This document shows positions 1 to 8,463 of a DNA stretch of 36,858 bases, piece by piece. A model generated the notes under the pieces. That model made no database searches. It saw only the letters and a program-made list of their open reading frames with translations, and was not told where the DNA came from. Made by a program: the position numbers and the translations under genes. Positions within the stretch are counted from its first letter, which is position 1. Every line of letters starts with the position of its first letter. Origin of the DNA: Candidatus Kurthia equi. Its GTDB lineage: Bacteria; Bacillota; Bacilli; Bacillales_A; Planococcaceae. Location: NCBI GenBank assembly GCA_018065935.1, contig JAGHSJ010000205.1:1-36858 (forward strand), in the 5' to 3' direction.

Positions 1-77
1 GGTTCTTTTTGCTCGTTTTAAAAAATAAAATATGGTGTTTTATTAAATAGTTAGTATTTTTTTGCTTTTAATATATT

Positions 78-341
78 TTACATAGAAATTTTCTTTTTGT
101 AATTTTGGGGGTGGTCAGGAGTGAGGGAAGCCCAGCTACTTAGAATTAAGTGCAATTTAAAGCTGAATGGGGGCAAGTGATCATCGAAAACTGATGTGAA
201 AGAGGAAGAAAGAATGTTTTCAACTACATCCTGTGTCAGCATTTGTCCGTTTGCATCCTTGTGGGTATATTTTTTCTTCAATCCCTGCAGTGTACTCACT
301 TGTGGAATAGGCGTTTTTTTCTTTTCTTTAAAAAAATACAA
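78..341 (-). CDS. Doubtful small reading frame, unrecognised
   Basis: An open frame of 87 codons lies just beyond rpmB on the same strand. I do not recognise the product. The only start that uses the whole frame is a TTG inside the rpmB terminator hairpin, with no ribosome binding site, so that start is not credible. An internal ATG at 242 would give 54 residues with a weak AAGG about 12 nt upstream. The C-terminal half is rich in Ser, Leu and Pro, with no clear domain, signal peptide or membrane segment. It may be a remnant of a gene whose 5' end is lost, or chance. In Bacillus subtilis spoVM lies near this place; I could not find a SpoVM-like frame here. Confidence 0.18.
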   Translation of the reverse strand: MYFFKEKKKTPIPQVSTLQGLKKKYTHKDANGQMLTQDVVENILSSSFTSVFDDHLPPFSFKLHLILSSWASLTPDHPQNYKKKISM

Positions 342-376
342 AAAAGGAAGCAGCTCATAGAGCTACTTCCTTTTTT
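330..376 (-). terminator. rpmB intrinsic terminator
   Basis: The arms AAAAAGGAAGCAGCTC (341-356) and GAGCTACTTCCTTTTT (360-375) pair almost perfectly around a 3-nt loop. Read on the minus strand the hairpin follows the rpmB stop by 9 nt and runs into a T-rich tract at 330-345. The A/T runs on both sides mean that it could also stop plus-strand transcription. Confidence 0.85.
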
Positions 377-384
377 AAATAGAA

Positions 385-573
385 TTAAACGCGTTCTACT
401 TTACCAGATTTTAAAGCACGAGTTGAAACCCATACTCTTTTTGGTTTACCATCAACTAAGATACGAACTTTTTGTAAGTTTGCACCCCAAGTACGTTTAC
501 TTGAGTTCATAGCGTGAGAACGGTTGTTACCAGCACGAGCTTTACGACCAGTAATTACACATTGTTTTGGCAT
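385..573 (-). CDS. rpmB: 50S ribosomal protein L28
   Basis: L28 is a small basic protein of the large ribosomal subunit. The 62-residue product starts [12 protein letters not shown] and holds the NNRSHAMN and [13 protein letters not shown] blocks typical of the family. Length equals the Bacillus protein. Only one cysteine (C5) is present, so this is not the multi-cysteine zinc-ribbon form. The start is fixed by an AGGAGGG binding site about 9 nt upstream on the minus strand. It is the only certain minus-strand gene, divergent from yloU, the same arrangement as in Bacillus. Its leader is about 150 nt if the promoter proposed at 738-767 is used. Confidence 0.97.
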   Translation of the reverse strand: MPKQCVITGRKARAGNNRSHAMNSSKRTWGANLQKVRILVDGKPKRVWVSTRALKSGKVERV

Positions 574-737
574 ATTATTTCCCTCCTATATAAGAAGTTG
601 AAAGTTCATGTTTCACTTCGATATTTCACATACTTTAATAATTTAACATACACTAAAATACATTGCAACTCCTTTTCTTTGCCTTTCAAGAAAAAAACCT
701 TTACAGACCTTTTTTCTTTTCGTATTTATTGTTATTA

Positions 738-767
738 TTTATAAGAAATATAAAAAAATCATAACAA
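738..767 (-). promoter_or_regulatory. Predicted rpmB promoter
   Basis: On the minus strand TTGTTA (762-767) and TATAAA (738-743) are separated by 18 bp, fitting a SigA-type promoter. The 369-base gap 574-942 is very AT-rich and otherwise holds the yloU promoter region; I see no further gene in it. Confidence 0.5.
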
Positions 768-805
768 CTTTACAAAATATACTTGGTTGTAAGGAAACAT
801 TTTAC

Positions 806-856
806 TTTACCTCTTGTGTAATTACGCTTAATATATAGACTTTGGTGTTGTATAAT
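806..856 (+). promoter_or_regulatory. Predicted yloU-fakA promoter region (two overlapping options)
   Basis: Option one is TTTACC (806-811), 17 bp, TAATAT (829-834). Option two has a perfect TATAAT (851-856) with a weak TTAATA (828-833) 17 bp upstream. Both would give a leader of roughly 80-100 nt before yloU. I cannot tell which is used; both may be. Confidence 0.5.
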
Positions 857-942
857 GAAAGCTGTATGTTTAAGAAGTTGTTCAATGATGAAGAAAAAGA
901 GTACAATAGAAAACAGTTAACTTTAAGTCAGGGGGCCAGAAC

Positions 943-1305
943 ATGTCAGTAGAGCTTAAGAATGAATTCGGAAGTATCGATATTTCAAATGATGTTGTAT
1001 CACAAATAGCCGGTGGTGCAGCTATCGAATGCTATGGGATTGTAGGGATGGCAAGTAAACATCAGATTCGTGATGGACTTACAAATATTCTACAAAAAGA
1101 AAACTTTGGCAAAGGCGTGGTTGTACGTCAAGTAGACGATCAACTACATATTGATATGTATGTCATCGTTAGTTATGGTACAAAAATTTCTGAAGTCGCT
1201 TATCAAGTGCAATCAAAAGTGAAATATACACTTGATAAAACACTTGGAATGTCTGTCGGCTCAGTTAATATCTATGTGCAAGGTGTTCGTGTAGCGAACG
1301 TGTAA
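943..1305 (+). CDS. yloU: Asp23/Gls24 family envelope stress protein YloU
   Basis: This 120-residue protein is an Asp23/Gls24 family member. Family hallmarks are the early block GSIDISNDVVSQIAGGAA (residues 10-27), the GIVGMAS segment, and a C-terminal VNIYVQGVRV strand. In staphylococci Asp23 is a membrane-associated stress protein; the exact role of YloU is not known to me. The ATG is preceded by AGGGGG at 930-935. The gene is followed after 18 nt by fakA, and the two are almost certainly one transcript, as in other Bacilli. There is no signal peptide or membrane span, so a cytoplasmic or peripheral location is likely. Confidence 0.9.
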   Translation: MSVELKNEFGSIDISNDVVSQIAGGAAIECYGIVGMASKHQIRDGLTNILQKENFGKGVVVRQVDDQLHIDMYVIVSYGTKISEVAYQVQSKVKYTLDKTLGMSVGSVNIYVQGVRVANV

Positions 1306-1323
1306 GAGGAGGAACTTATTCAA

Positions 1324-2955
1324 ATGAAGTCATTAGACGGAATAAAATTTGCGGAAATGGTACAAATGGGTGCGCATCACTTATCACAAAATGCTGATTA
1401 TGTAGATGCATTAAACGTATTCCCTGTACCAGATGGTGATACAGGTACGAATATGAACCTATCAATGACATCTGGAGCAAAAGAAACTGCTGCAAAAGCA
1501 AATGCAAATATTGGATCAACAGCACAAGCATTATCAAAAGGCCTTTTAATGGGTGCTCGTGGTAATTCGGGTGTAATTTTATCTCAACTTTTCCGTGGAT
1601 TCGGTAAAGCGATTGAAAAAGAAGAAACTTTAAGTGCAGAAAAATTTGCACAAGCACTGCAACATGGTGTAGAGACAGCATATAAAGCTGTTATGAAGCC
1701 AGTTGAAGGAACAATTCTAACTGTTGCACGTTTAGCAGCAGAACAAGCGGTTACTTCAGCCCAAAACTCAGATAGTATTATCGTTGTAATGGAAGAAACG
1801 GTAGCAGCAGCTAAAGTAGCACTTGATCAAACACCAGAATTATTACCCGTACTAAAAGAAGTAGGGGTAGTTGATAGTGGTGGTCAAGGTTTACTATATG
1901 TTTATGAAGGATTCCTTGCTAGCTTAAAAGGTGAAGCATTACCTGCGAAAACTGAAGCGAATTCAATGGATGATCTAGTAAGCACAGAGCATCATGTACA
2001 AGATTTCATGGATACAGCGGATATTGTTTACGGATATTGTACAGAATTTATGGTTCGTTTTGAAACTGATAAACGTCCATTTGATGAAGCAAAATTCCGT
2101 GAAGAAATGAGTCATTTTGGTGATTCTTTACTAGTTATTTCAGATGATGAAGTAGTTAAAATTCACGTACACTCAGAAACACCAGGTGAAGTAATTGCCT
2201 ATGGTCATCAATATGGTAGCTTAGTGAAGATTAAAGTAGATAATATGCGCCTTCAACATACGGCTATTGTTGGTGAAGAACCAAAAGTAGCTAAAAAAGT
2301 TCCTTATGCAATCGTAACTGTTGCAATGGGTAAAGGAATTAAAGAACTACTTGAGAGTGTAGGCGCAGCTTATGTAATCGAGGGTGGACAAACGATGAAC
2401 CCTTCTACTGAAGATATCGTGAAAGCCGTTCAAGAAGTTGGTGCTGAGAAAGTATTAATCTTACCTAATAATAAAAATATTATTATGGCAGCAGAACAAG
2501 CAGCTGAAGTTCTTGGAATTGAAGCAGCAGTTGTTCCAACAAAAACAATACCTCAAGGTTTAACAGCTATGCTGTCATTTAACCCAGAAGCTACTGTAGA
2601 GCAAAATAAAGTGTCTATGACATCAGCTATTGCTGGTGTGAAAACTGGACAAATTACATTTGCTGTACGTGATACTTCAATAGATGGTGTTGAAATTCAC
2701 AAAGATGATTTCATGGCTATGGCTGAAGGAAAAATTGTGAAAGCTACACCATCTATCTCAGATGCAGCAGAATTCTTAGTTAACGAAATTATTGATGAGG
2801 ATGCTGAAATTGTAACGGTTATTTATGGTGAAGATGCATCGAAAGAGCAAGTAGATGCAATCGTAGCTTATATTGAAGAAAATTATGAAGATGTAGAAGT
2901 GGAAATCCACAATGGTAAACAACCACTATATCCATTCATTTTCTCTGTTGAATAA
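1324..2955 (+). CDS. fakA: Fatty acid kinase catalytic subunit FakA (YloV, DhaK/DhaL-like)
   Basis: FakA phosphorylates fatty acids presented by a FakB partner, giving acyl-phosphate for phospholipid synthesis by PlsX/PlsY. The 543-residue protein has an N-terminal DhaL-type nucleotide-binding domain with NVFPVPDGDTGTNM at residues 31-44; the aspartates at 37 and 39 are expected magnesium ligands. The motif GARGNSGVILSQLFRGF follows at about residues 78-94. The rest matches the middle and C-terminal domains of the YloV family in length and order. AGAGGAGG at 1305-1312 supports the ATG. No fakB is in the window. Co-transcription with yloU and ending at a strong terminator make this a two-gene unit. 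Older annotation may call it a dihydroxyacetone kinase-like protein. Confidence 0.93.
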   Translation: MKSLDGIKFAEMVQMGAHHLSQNADYVDALNVFPVPDGDTGTNMNLSMTSGAKETAAKANANIGSTAQALSKGLLMGARGNSGVILSQLFRGFGKAIEKEETLSAEKFAQALQHGVETAYKAVMKPVEGTILTVARLAAEQAVTSAQNSDSIIVVMEETVAAAKVALDQTPELLPVLKEVGVVDSGGQGLLYVYEGFLASLKGEALPAKTEANSMDDLVSTEHHVQDFMDTADIVYGYCTEFMVRFETDKRPFDEAKFREEMSHFGDSLLVISDDEVVKIHVHSETPGEVIAYGHQYGSLVKIKVDNMRLQHTAIVGEEPKVAKKVPYAIVTVAMGKGIKELLESVGAAYVIEGGQTMNPSTEDIVKAVQEVGAEKVLILPNNKNIIMAAEQAAEVLGIEAAVVPTKTIPQGLTAMLSFNPEATVEQNKVSMTSAIAGVKTGQITFAVRDTSIDGVEIHKDDFMAMAEGKIVKATPSISDAAEFLVNEIIDEDAEIVTVIYGEDASKEQVDAIVAYIEENYEDVEVEIHNGKQPLYPFIFSVE

Positions 2956-2968
2956 TATTTTTGTAAAT

Positions 2969-3009
2969 AAAGCGCTTGGAAGTCTTCGTGATTTCCAAGC
3001 GCTTTTTTT
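2969..3009 (+). terminator. Intrinsic terminator after fakA
   Basis: AAAGCGCTTGGAA (2969-2981) and TTCCAAGCGCTTT (2993-3005) form a perfect 13-bp stem followed by a run of T to 3009. Confidence 0.93.
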
Positions 3010-3112
3010 GCATTTATAAAGCCTTAAATTGTATTTTAAAATTATTTTTTTCTTAGAAAGAAATGTCAAACTAATCAAGGGAATATTACGTTCACAAAAT
3101 TGACTAAATTGT

Positions 3113-3141
3113 TTGGGTTTTAACTTTTAATGTTGTACTAT
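3113..3141 (+). promoter_or_regulatory. Predicted sdaAB promoter
   Basis: TTGGGT (3113-3118), 17 bp, TACTAT (3136-3141), about 35 bp before the gene. A better -35-like TTGACT at 3100-3105 lacks a well-placed -10. The rest of the 220-base gap is AT-rich with no gene. Confidence 0.45.
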
Positions 3142-3175
3142 TAGTAGATACAACAGTAGGCAGGGAGGAAAAATA

Positions 3176-3838
3176 ATGAAGTTTACATCTGTTTTTGATG
3201 TTATTGGTCCAGTGATGATTGGTCCATCCTCATCGCATACAGCAGGAGCGGCACGCATTGGACGTGTAGCAAGAGATTTATTTGGTAAACAACCTACATG
3301 GGCAAAAATTCATTTATACGGCTCATTTGCAGAAACATATAAGGGTCATGGGACAGATGTAGCAATAATTGGAGGATTACTTGACTATGATACATATGAT
3401 GAACGTATCAAGACATCCTTCGAAGATGCAGAACGTCTAGGGTTAACTTTCGAGTTTATTACAGAAACAGGGAGTGTTGAACACCCAAATACAGCACGTA
3501 TTATTGTCGGTGATGGTGATAGTGAATTAAGCATGGGAGGGATATCTATCGGTGGTGGTGCGATTGAAATCACCGAATTAAATGGTTTCCCACTACGTAT
3601 GTCAGGTGGTATGGCCGCTATATTAGTTGTGCATGAAGATAAGGCGGGTGCGGTTGCAAATGTAGCTGTATGCTTAGCTAATCATTCAATTAATATCGGA
3701 CATATGGAAGTTTCTCGTAAGGAACGTGGAAATATGGCGTTGATGGTTATTGAAGTAGACCAAAATATTGATGCTTCTATTCTTGAGGAGATTGAACTTT
3801 TACCAAACATTACGAAGGTAACGCGAATTAAGAATTAG
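3176..3838 (+). CDS. sdaAB: L-serine dehydratase, beta subunit
   Basis: SdaAB and SdaAA together deaminate L-serine to pyruvate and ammonia with an iron-sulfur cluster. This 220-residue beta subunit has the family block GPSSSHTAGAARIGRVA at residues 16-32 and a C-terminal ACT domain from about residue 148 (ILVVHEDKAGAVANVA). ACT domains usually bind an amino acid and here are thought to sense serine. The ATG follows GGGAGG (3163-3168). The alpha subunit starts 14 nt downstream with a shared strong RBS, so the two are translated in tandem. Length equals that of the Bacillus protein. Confidence 0.96.
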   Translation: MKFTSVFDVIGPVMIGPSSSHTAGAARIGRVARDLFGKQPTWAKIHLYGSFAETYKGHGTDVAIIGGLLDYDTYDERIKTSFEDAERLGLTFEFITETGSVEHPNTARIIVGDGDSELSMGGISIGGGAIEITELNGFPLRMSGGMAAILVVHEDKAGAVANVAVCLANHSINIGHMEVSRKERGNMALMVIEVDQNIDASILEEIELLPNITKVTRIKN

Positions 3839-3852
3839 GAGGCGATTTAGCA

Positions 3853-4749
3853 ATGGAAGTGCTATTTAGAAATGTTCGTGAATTAGTTGAGCGTGCAGAA
3901 AATGAAAATAAATTAATTTCTGAAATTATGATTGAGCAAGAGATGATGGTTTCAGAACGTAGTCGTGAAGATATTATGCAACAAATGTTCCGTAATCTTG
4001 AGGTAATGGAGGCCGCTGTTGAACGGGGGTTGAAAGGTGTTCAATCTGTTACAGGGTTAACTGGCGGAGATGCGGTATTAATTCAAAATTATATGAAATC
4101 TGGAAAAGGTTTATCAGGTGATTTTCTATTAGATGCGGTTAGTAAAGCGGTAGCAACTAATGAAGTTAATGCGGCAATGGGAACAATATGTGCAACACCA
4201 ACAGCAGGTTCAGCAGGCGTTGTTCCAGGTACTCTTTTTGCAGTTAAAAATAAATTAAATCCGACAAAAGAGGAAATGGTTCGATTTTTATTTACAGCGG
4301 GTGCATTTGGACAGGTTGTGGCAAATAATGCGATGATTTCTGGTGCAGCGGGTGGCTGTCAGGCAGAGGTTGGTTCGGCGGCGGCGATGGCAGCAGCTGC
4401 AATTACAGAAATGGCTGGCGGAAAACCGCAACAAAGTGCCCATGCTTTTTCAATTTCTTTGAAAAATATGCTAGGATTAGTATGTGATCCAGTTGCAGGT
4501 TTAGTTGAAGTTCCTTGTGTAAAAAGAAATGCAATGGGAGCAGCCAATGCAATGGTATCAGCTGATATGGCATTAGCAGGTGTAGAAAGTCGTATACCAA
4601 CAGATGAAGTTATTGATGCAATGTATCGTATAGGTCAAACGATGCCAGTGGCTTTACGTGAAACGGCGCAAGGTGGATTAGCGGCAACACCAACTGGTAA
4701 ATGGTTAGAAAAAAGAATTTTCGGAGGTGCAGTAGCAAACCGTGGCTAG
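3853..4749 (+). CDS. sdaAA: L-serine dehydratase, alpha subunit (iron-sulfur)
   Basis: Catalytic partner of SdaAB, 298 residues. Four cysteines are visible at positions 113, 169, 211 and 222; those in GGCQAEVG, LVCDPVAG and VPCVKRNAMG are the conserved ligands expected for the oxygen-sensitive 4Fe-4S cluster. The ATG is preceded by TTAGGAGG. The end of the gene overlaps the recG start by 8 bases, suggesting translational coupling. The gene is intact over the whole family length, and the order sdaAB-sdaAA-recG is the standard one in Bacilli. Confidence 0.96.
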   Translation: MEVLFRNVRELVERAENENKLISEIMIEQEMMVSERSREDIMQQMFRNLEVMEAAVERGLKGVQSVTGLTGGDAVLIQNYMKSGKGLSGDFLLDAVSKAVATNEVNAAMGTICATPTAGSAGVVPGTLFAVKNKLNPTKEEMVRFLFTAGAFGQVVANNAMISGAAGGCQAEVGSAAAMAAAAITEMAGGKPQQSAHAFSISLKNMLGLVCDPVAGLVEVPCVKRNAMGAANAMVSADMALAGVESRIPTDEVIDAMYRIGQTMPVALRETAQGGLAATPTGKWLEKRIFGGAVANRG

Positions 4750-6790
4750 TGAACTGACACAAGCAATAACCGAGCTAAGTGGGGTAGGGAAAGCGGCAGA
4801 AGAAAATTTAGCCACTATGAATATTCAGACCATAGAAGATTTGATTTGGACATTTCCTTATCGTCATGAAGACTTTCGTCTCAAAGATCTTGCTGAAACA
4901 CCCCATAATGAACGTGTCACAGTAGAGGGGCGTATCGAAAGTGTGCCGACTGTGCTATTTCTAGGTAACAAGAAATCACGCCTTCAAGTACAGATGTTGG
5001 CGGGGAGACATCTCATTAAAGTCGTATTTTTCAACCAAGGTTATTTGAAAAATAAACTACAGCCGGGGACGAATGTGACAGTAACAGGGAAATGGGATCG
5101 AGGAAGGCAGGTCATTAACGGAACGAATATTAATTTTGGTTCTGCAGATGAACATGCTGACTTTGAACCTGTTTATAGTATCAAAGGGAAGCTTTCACAG
5201 AAAAAATTCAGGAATTTTATGCGTCAAGCCTTAGATTTATATGGTCATCAAATACAGGAAACTTTGCCAATGGAGTTGCTAAGTAAGTATAAATTAATGC
5301 CCATTGATCAAGCTTTAGAGGGCATTCATTTTCCGAAGGATGGCAATATGGCGAAACAGGCTAGACGTCGTTTTGTCTATCAAGAATTATTGCTATTTCA
5401 ATTGAAAATTCAGGCGTTAAGAAAAGCTCGAAAAGAAGATGAACATGGTACGATTATTCGTTATGACGTAGAAAAATTACGTCAGTTTTTTGATGCGCTC
5501 CCATATGAATTAACAGGTGCTCAAAAACGTGTAGTAAATGAAGTTTGTAAAGATTTACTCGTTCCTCACCGCATGAATCGTTTATTACAAGGTGACGTAG
5601 GTTCAGGTAAAACAGTTGTAGCAGCATCTATGCTTTATGCTGCAGTGACAGCTGGTTTTCAGGGTGCATTAATGGCTCCTACAGGTATTTTAGCAGAGCA
5701 GCATGCAGAGAGTTTAAATGAATGGTTAGCACCCTTTGGTGTGAGTTTAGCACTGTTAACAGGTGCGACGAAAACGAAAGCAAGACGTGAAATTTTGGAG
5801 CGTCTAGACAATGGTGAATTAGATATCGTTATTGGAACACATGCCCTTATTCAACCAGATGTTATTTTTAATCGATTGGGTCTTGTTATTACGGATGAAC
5901 AGCATCGTTTTGGTGTAGAGCAAAGACGTATTTTAAAAGATAAAGGCGCTAATCCAGATGTGTTATTTATGACCGCAACACCCATTCCCCGAACGCTGTC
6001 GATTACAGCATTTGGAGAAATGGATGTTTCTATCATTGATGAACTACCCGCAGGAAGAAAAGAAATCGAGACACATTGGTTGAAGCATGAGCAGTTTAAT
6101 CAAGTACTTCAAAAAATGGAAAGTGAACTTGCAGCAGGACGTCAAGCCTATGTGATTTGCCCCTTAATTGAAGAGTCTGATAAGCTTGATGTTCAAAATG
6201 CAGTAGACGTGTATCAACAATTGGCAACCGTTTTTCAAGGAAAGTTTGAAGTAGGACTAATGCATGGTCGTTTACACAGTGATGATAAAGATGAAGTTAT
6301 GCGTGAATTCAGTGAAGGGAAATTAAACATTCTTGTCTCTACTACGGTTGTAGAAGTAGGCGTTAATGTTCCGAATGCGACATTTATGATAATTTATGAT
6401 GCGGAGCGTTTTGGTTTGGCTCAATTACATCAATTAAGAGGTCGTGTAGGTCGTGGTGAACATCAATCATATTGTATTTTATTAGCGGATCCGAAAAGTG
6501 ATGAAGGTAAGGAACGTATGATGTCGATGGTTGAAATGACCGATGGATTCCGCTTGGCTGAGAAAGACTTAGAACTGCGTGGACCAGGGGATTTCTTTGG
6601 TCGTAAGCAAAGTGGTCTTCCTGAATTTAAAGTAGCCGATTTAATTCATGATTATCGTGCATTAGAAACAGCAAGACAGGATGCGACTGAACTGGTCGCA
6701 TCAGAGAAATTTTGGACAGATTCTCGCTATGCATCGTTACGAGGAACCCTAGAGCAGTCGGGGATTCTGGATGGCGAAAGAATAGACTAA
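4742..6790 (+). CDS. recG: ATP-dependent DNA helicase RecG
   Basis: RecG reverses stalled replication forks and processes branched DNA. The 682-residue product has an N-terminal wedge/OB region (about 60-150), Walker A GDVGSGKT near residues 284-291, a DEQH box near 386 (ITDEQHRFGVEQ), and a C-terminal helicase motif LRGRVGRGEHQSYC near 564. The family length is normal. The start is GTG inside the last codons of sdaAA, with GGAGGTG at 4723-4729 about 12 nt upstream, a rather long spacing. No separate promoter is visible, so it probably depends on the sdaA transcript. Confidence 0.96.
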   Translation: MASELTQAITELSGVGKAAEENLATMNIQTIEDLIWTFPYRHEDFRLKDLAETPHNERVTVEGRIESVPTVLFLGNKKSRLQVQMLAGRHLIKVVFFNQGYLKNKLQPGTNVTVTGKWDRGRQVINGTNINFGSADEHADFEPVYSIKGKLSQKKFRNFMRQALDLYGHQIQETLPMELLSKYKLMPIDQALEGIHFPKDGNMAKQARRRFVYQELLLFQLKIQALRKARKEDEHGTIIRYDVEKLRQFFDALPYELTGAQKRVVNEVCKDLLVPHRMNRLLQGDVGSGKTVVAASMLYAAVTAGFQGALMAPTGILAEQHAESLNEWLAPFGVSLALLTGATKTKARREILERLDNGELDIVIGTHALIQPDVIFNRLGLVITDEQHRFGVEQRRILKDKGANPDVLFMTATPIPRTLSITAFGEMDVSIIDELPAGRKEIETHWLKHEQFNQVLQKMESELAAGRQAYVICPLIEESDKLDVQNAVDVYQQLATVFQGKFEVGLMHGRLHSDDKDEVMREFSEGKLNILVSTTVVEVGVNVPNATFMIIYDAERFGLAQLHQLRGRVGRGEHQSYCILLADPKSDEGKERMMSMVEMTDGFRLAEKDLELRGPGDFFGRKQSGLPEFKVADLIHDYRALETARQDATELVASEKFWTDSRYASLRGTLEQSGILDGERID

Positions 6791-6791
6791 T

Positions 6792-6841
6792 AAAGAGAAT
6801 GCCAAGTAATTGAGAAAACAATCCTTGCATTCTCTTTTTTA
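6792..6841 (+). terminator. Intrinsic terminator after recG
   Basis: AAAGAGAATGC (6792-6802) pairs perfectly with GCATTCTCTTT (6827-6837), extended by AAG/CTT, then T to 6841. The descending arm also contains the proposed -35 of fapR. Confidence 0.88.
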
Positions 6842-6853
6842 TATTTATATACT
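6825..6853 (+). promoter_or_regulatory. Predicted fapR operon promoter
   Basis: TTGCAT (6825-6830), 17 bp, TATACT (6848-6853). Transcription would start near 6860, inside the FapR operator, as expected for direct repression. The -35 lies in the recG terminator stem. Confidence 0.55.
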
Positions 6854-6856
6854 GAT

Positions 6857-6875
6857 ATTAGTACCAAGTGCTAAT
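6857..6875 (+). promoter_or_regulatory. FapR operator
   Basis: ATTAGTACCAAGTGCTAAT is an imperfect inverted repeat that closely matches the known FapR box (TTAGTACC...-type half sites, as I recall them from Bacillus). It lies directly before fapR and over the expected transcription start, which indicates autoregulation of fapR-plsX-fabD-fabG and relief by malonyl-CoA. It also shows that the GTG at 6868 is not the fapR start. Confidence 0.88.
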
Positions 6876-6894
6876 ACAAGGGGCGGAAAAAACA

Positions 6895-7470
6895 ATGAAA
6901 TATTCAAAAAAAGATCGACAAAAATTGTTGATACAGACCATTGAAGATAATCCCTTTATTACGGATGATCAGCTTGCCAATAAATTTAGAGTAAGTGTTC
7001 AAACAATACGACTAGATCGTATGGAATTATCTATCCCAGAGCTACGCGAACGTATTAAAGATGTAGCAGCACATAATTTTGAAAATGAAGTAAAAACATT
7101 GCCGCTAGATGAAGTGATTGGTGAAATTATTGATATTGACTTAGACGAACGTGCCATTTCTATTTTTGATGTTCAAGAAGAACATGTATTTCAACGAAAT
7201 GGTATTGCGCGAGGACATCACTTATTTGCCCAAGCCAATTCATTAGCAGTCGCAGTTATCAATGATGATTTAGCTCTGACAGTTAAATCTGAATTAAATT
7301 ACACGAAACCTGTACATGCAGGAAACCGCGTAATTGCAAAAGCAGTTGTAACAGGTCAGGATAAGGAAAAAAACCGTACATTTGTAAAAGTAACGTCAAC
7401 AGTAGAAGGTAAAACTGTATTCATTGGCCTATTTGAAATGTATCGTACGAAAGGTAAAGGTGGAAAATAA
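6895..7470 (+). CDS. fapR: Transcriptional repressor of fatty acid and phospholipid genes FapR
   Basis: FapR represses lipid synthesis genes and is released from DNA by malonyl-CoA. The 191-residue protein has a DeoR-like helix-turn-helix at about residues 22-45 ([20 protein letters not shown]), the linker [10 protein letters not shown], and a hotdog-fold effector domain from about residue 60 to 185 containing the [15 protein letters not shown] segment. The ATG at 6895 is chosen because it matches the family N-terminus and has GGGGCGG just upstream; a longer frame from 6868 would begin within the operator. plsX begins one base after the stop codon. Confidence 0.95.
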   Translation: MKYSKKDRQKLLIQTIEDNPFITDDQLANKFRVSVQTIRLDRMELSIPELRERIKDVAAHNFENEVKTLPLDEVIGEIIDIDLDERAISIFDVQEEHVFQRNGIARGHHLFAQANSLAVAVINDDLALTVKSELNYTKPVHAGNRVIAKAVVTGQDKEKNRTFVKVTSTVEGKTVFIGLFEMYRTKGKGGK

Positions 7471-7471
7471 C

Positions 7472-8461
7472 ATGAAAATCGCAATTGATGGCATGGGTGG
7501 AGACAATGCACCAAAAGAAATAATTGAAGGTGTGTTCAGTGCAATTGAAGATTTCCAAGATGTTGAATTTTTAATCTATGGCGATCAAGAGAAAATGGCA
7601 CCGTATTTAAAAGAACATAAACGGGTAACTGTTATTCACTGTTCAGAAGTCATTGAAGGAACGGATGAACCTGTTCGTGCGGTACGTCGTAAAAAAGATG
7701 CATCAATGGTGAAAATGGCACAAGCTGTAGCAGACGGTGAAGCAGATGCATGTGTTTCTGCAGGGAATACAGGTGCTTTAATGGCAGCTGGATTATTTAT
7801 TGTGCATCGAATTGAAGGCATCGATCGACCTGCATTAGCTACGACTTTACCAACTATGGATGGCGTAGGCTTTGATATGTTAGATTTAGGGGCTAATGCA
7901 GATGCAAAACCAGAAAACATTTTACAATATGCCATTATGGGAAGTATTTACGCGAAACAAGTGCGCGGTATAGAAAACCCAACAGTTGGTTTATTAAATA
8001 TTGGTACAGAAGATAAAAAAGGAAATGAACTGGCAAAACAAGCCTTTAAACTATTGAAAGAACAACAAGGCATTCATTTCATTGGCAATGTTGAAGCACG
8101 TGAATTATTAAATCACGCAGCAGATGTTGTTGTAACAGATGGTTTTACAGGAAATATGGTATTAAAAACAATCGAAGGTATTGCGGGCAATATTTTTGGT
8201 ATGTTGAAGGAAGAATTTATGGCTTCAACAAAAACAAAAGTAGCAGCTGTCATGATGAAAAAAGGCTTGAAGAATATAAAAACAAAAATGGATTACTCAG
8301 AGTATGGTGGAGCCCCATTATTTGGTCTAAAAGCACCTGTTGTTAAAGCGCATGGTTCTTCAAAAGCAAGAGCTATTTATAGCGCCATTCGACAAACGCA
8401 TATTATGGTTAGTCATGAAGTATGCCCGACGATTGATTCTACGATTTCAAAGGAGAATTAA
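7472..8461 (+). CDS. plsX: Phosphate acyltransferase PlsX
   Basis: PlsX interconverts acyl-ACP and acyl-phosphate, the first step of the PlsX/PlsY phospholipid route. The 329-residue product starts [17 protein letters not shown], the typical family N-terminus, and carries the [10 protein letters not shown] and DGFTGN blocks. The ATG at 7472 follows AAAGGTGG at 7455-7462; an in-frame start further upstream inside fapR has no such support. The gene is packed between fapR (1 nt) and fabD (2 nt) and therefore is under the FapR operator. FakA in this window makes the same acyl-phosphate product. Confidence 0.96.
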   Translation: MKIAIDGMGGDNAPKEIIEGVFSAIEDFQDVEFLIYGDQEKMAPYLKEHKRVTVIHCSEVIEGTDEPVRAVRRKKDASMVKMAQAVADGEADACVSAGNTGALMAAGLFIVHRIEGIDRPALATTLPTMDGVGFDMLDLGANADAKPENILQYAIMGSIYAKQVRGIENPTVGLLNIGTEDKKGNELAKQAFKLLKEQQGIHFIGNVEARELLNHAADVVVTDGFTGNMVLKTIEGIAGNIFGMLKEEFMASTKTKVAAVMMKKGLKNIKTKMDYSEYGGAPLFGLKAPVVKAHGSSKARAIYSAIRQTHIMVSHEVCPTIDSTISKEN

Positions 8462-8463
8462 CT

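Noticed and set aside
3045..3065. TTTCTTAGAAA palindrome before sdaAB as a CodY site
   Set aside because: The centre spacing does not fit the CodY motif and the region is plain T/A-rich, so chance is likely.
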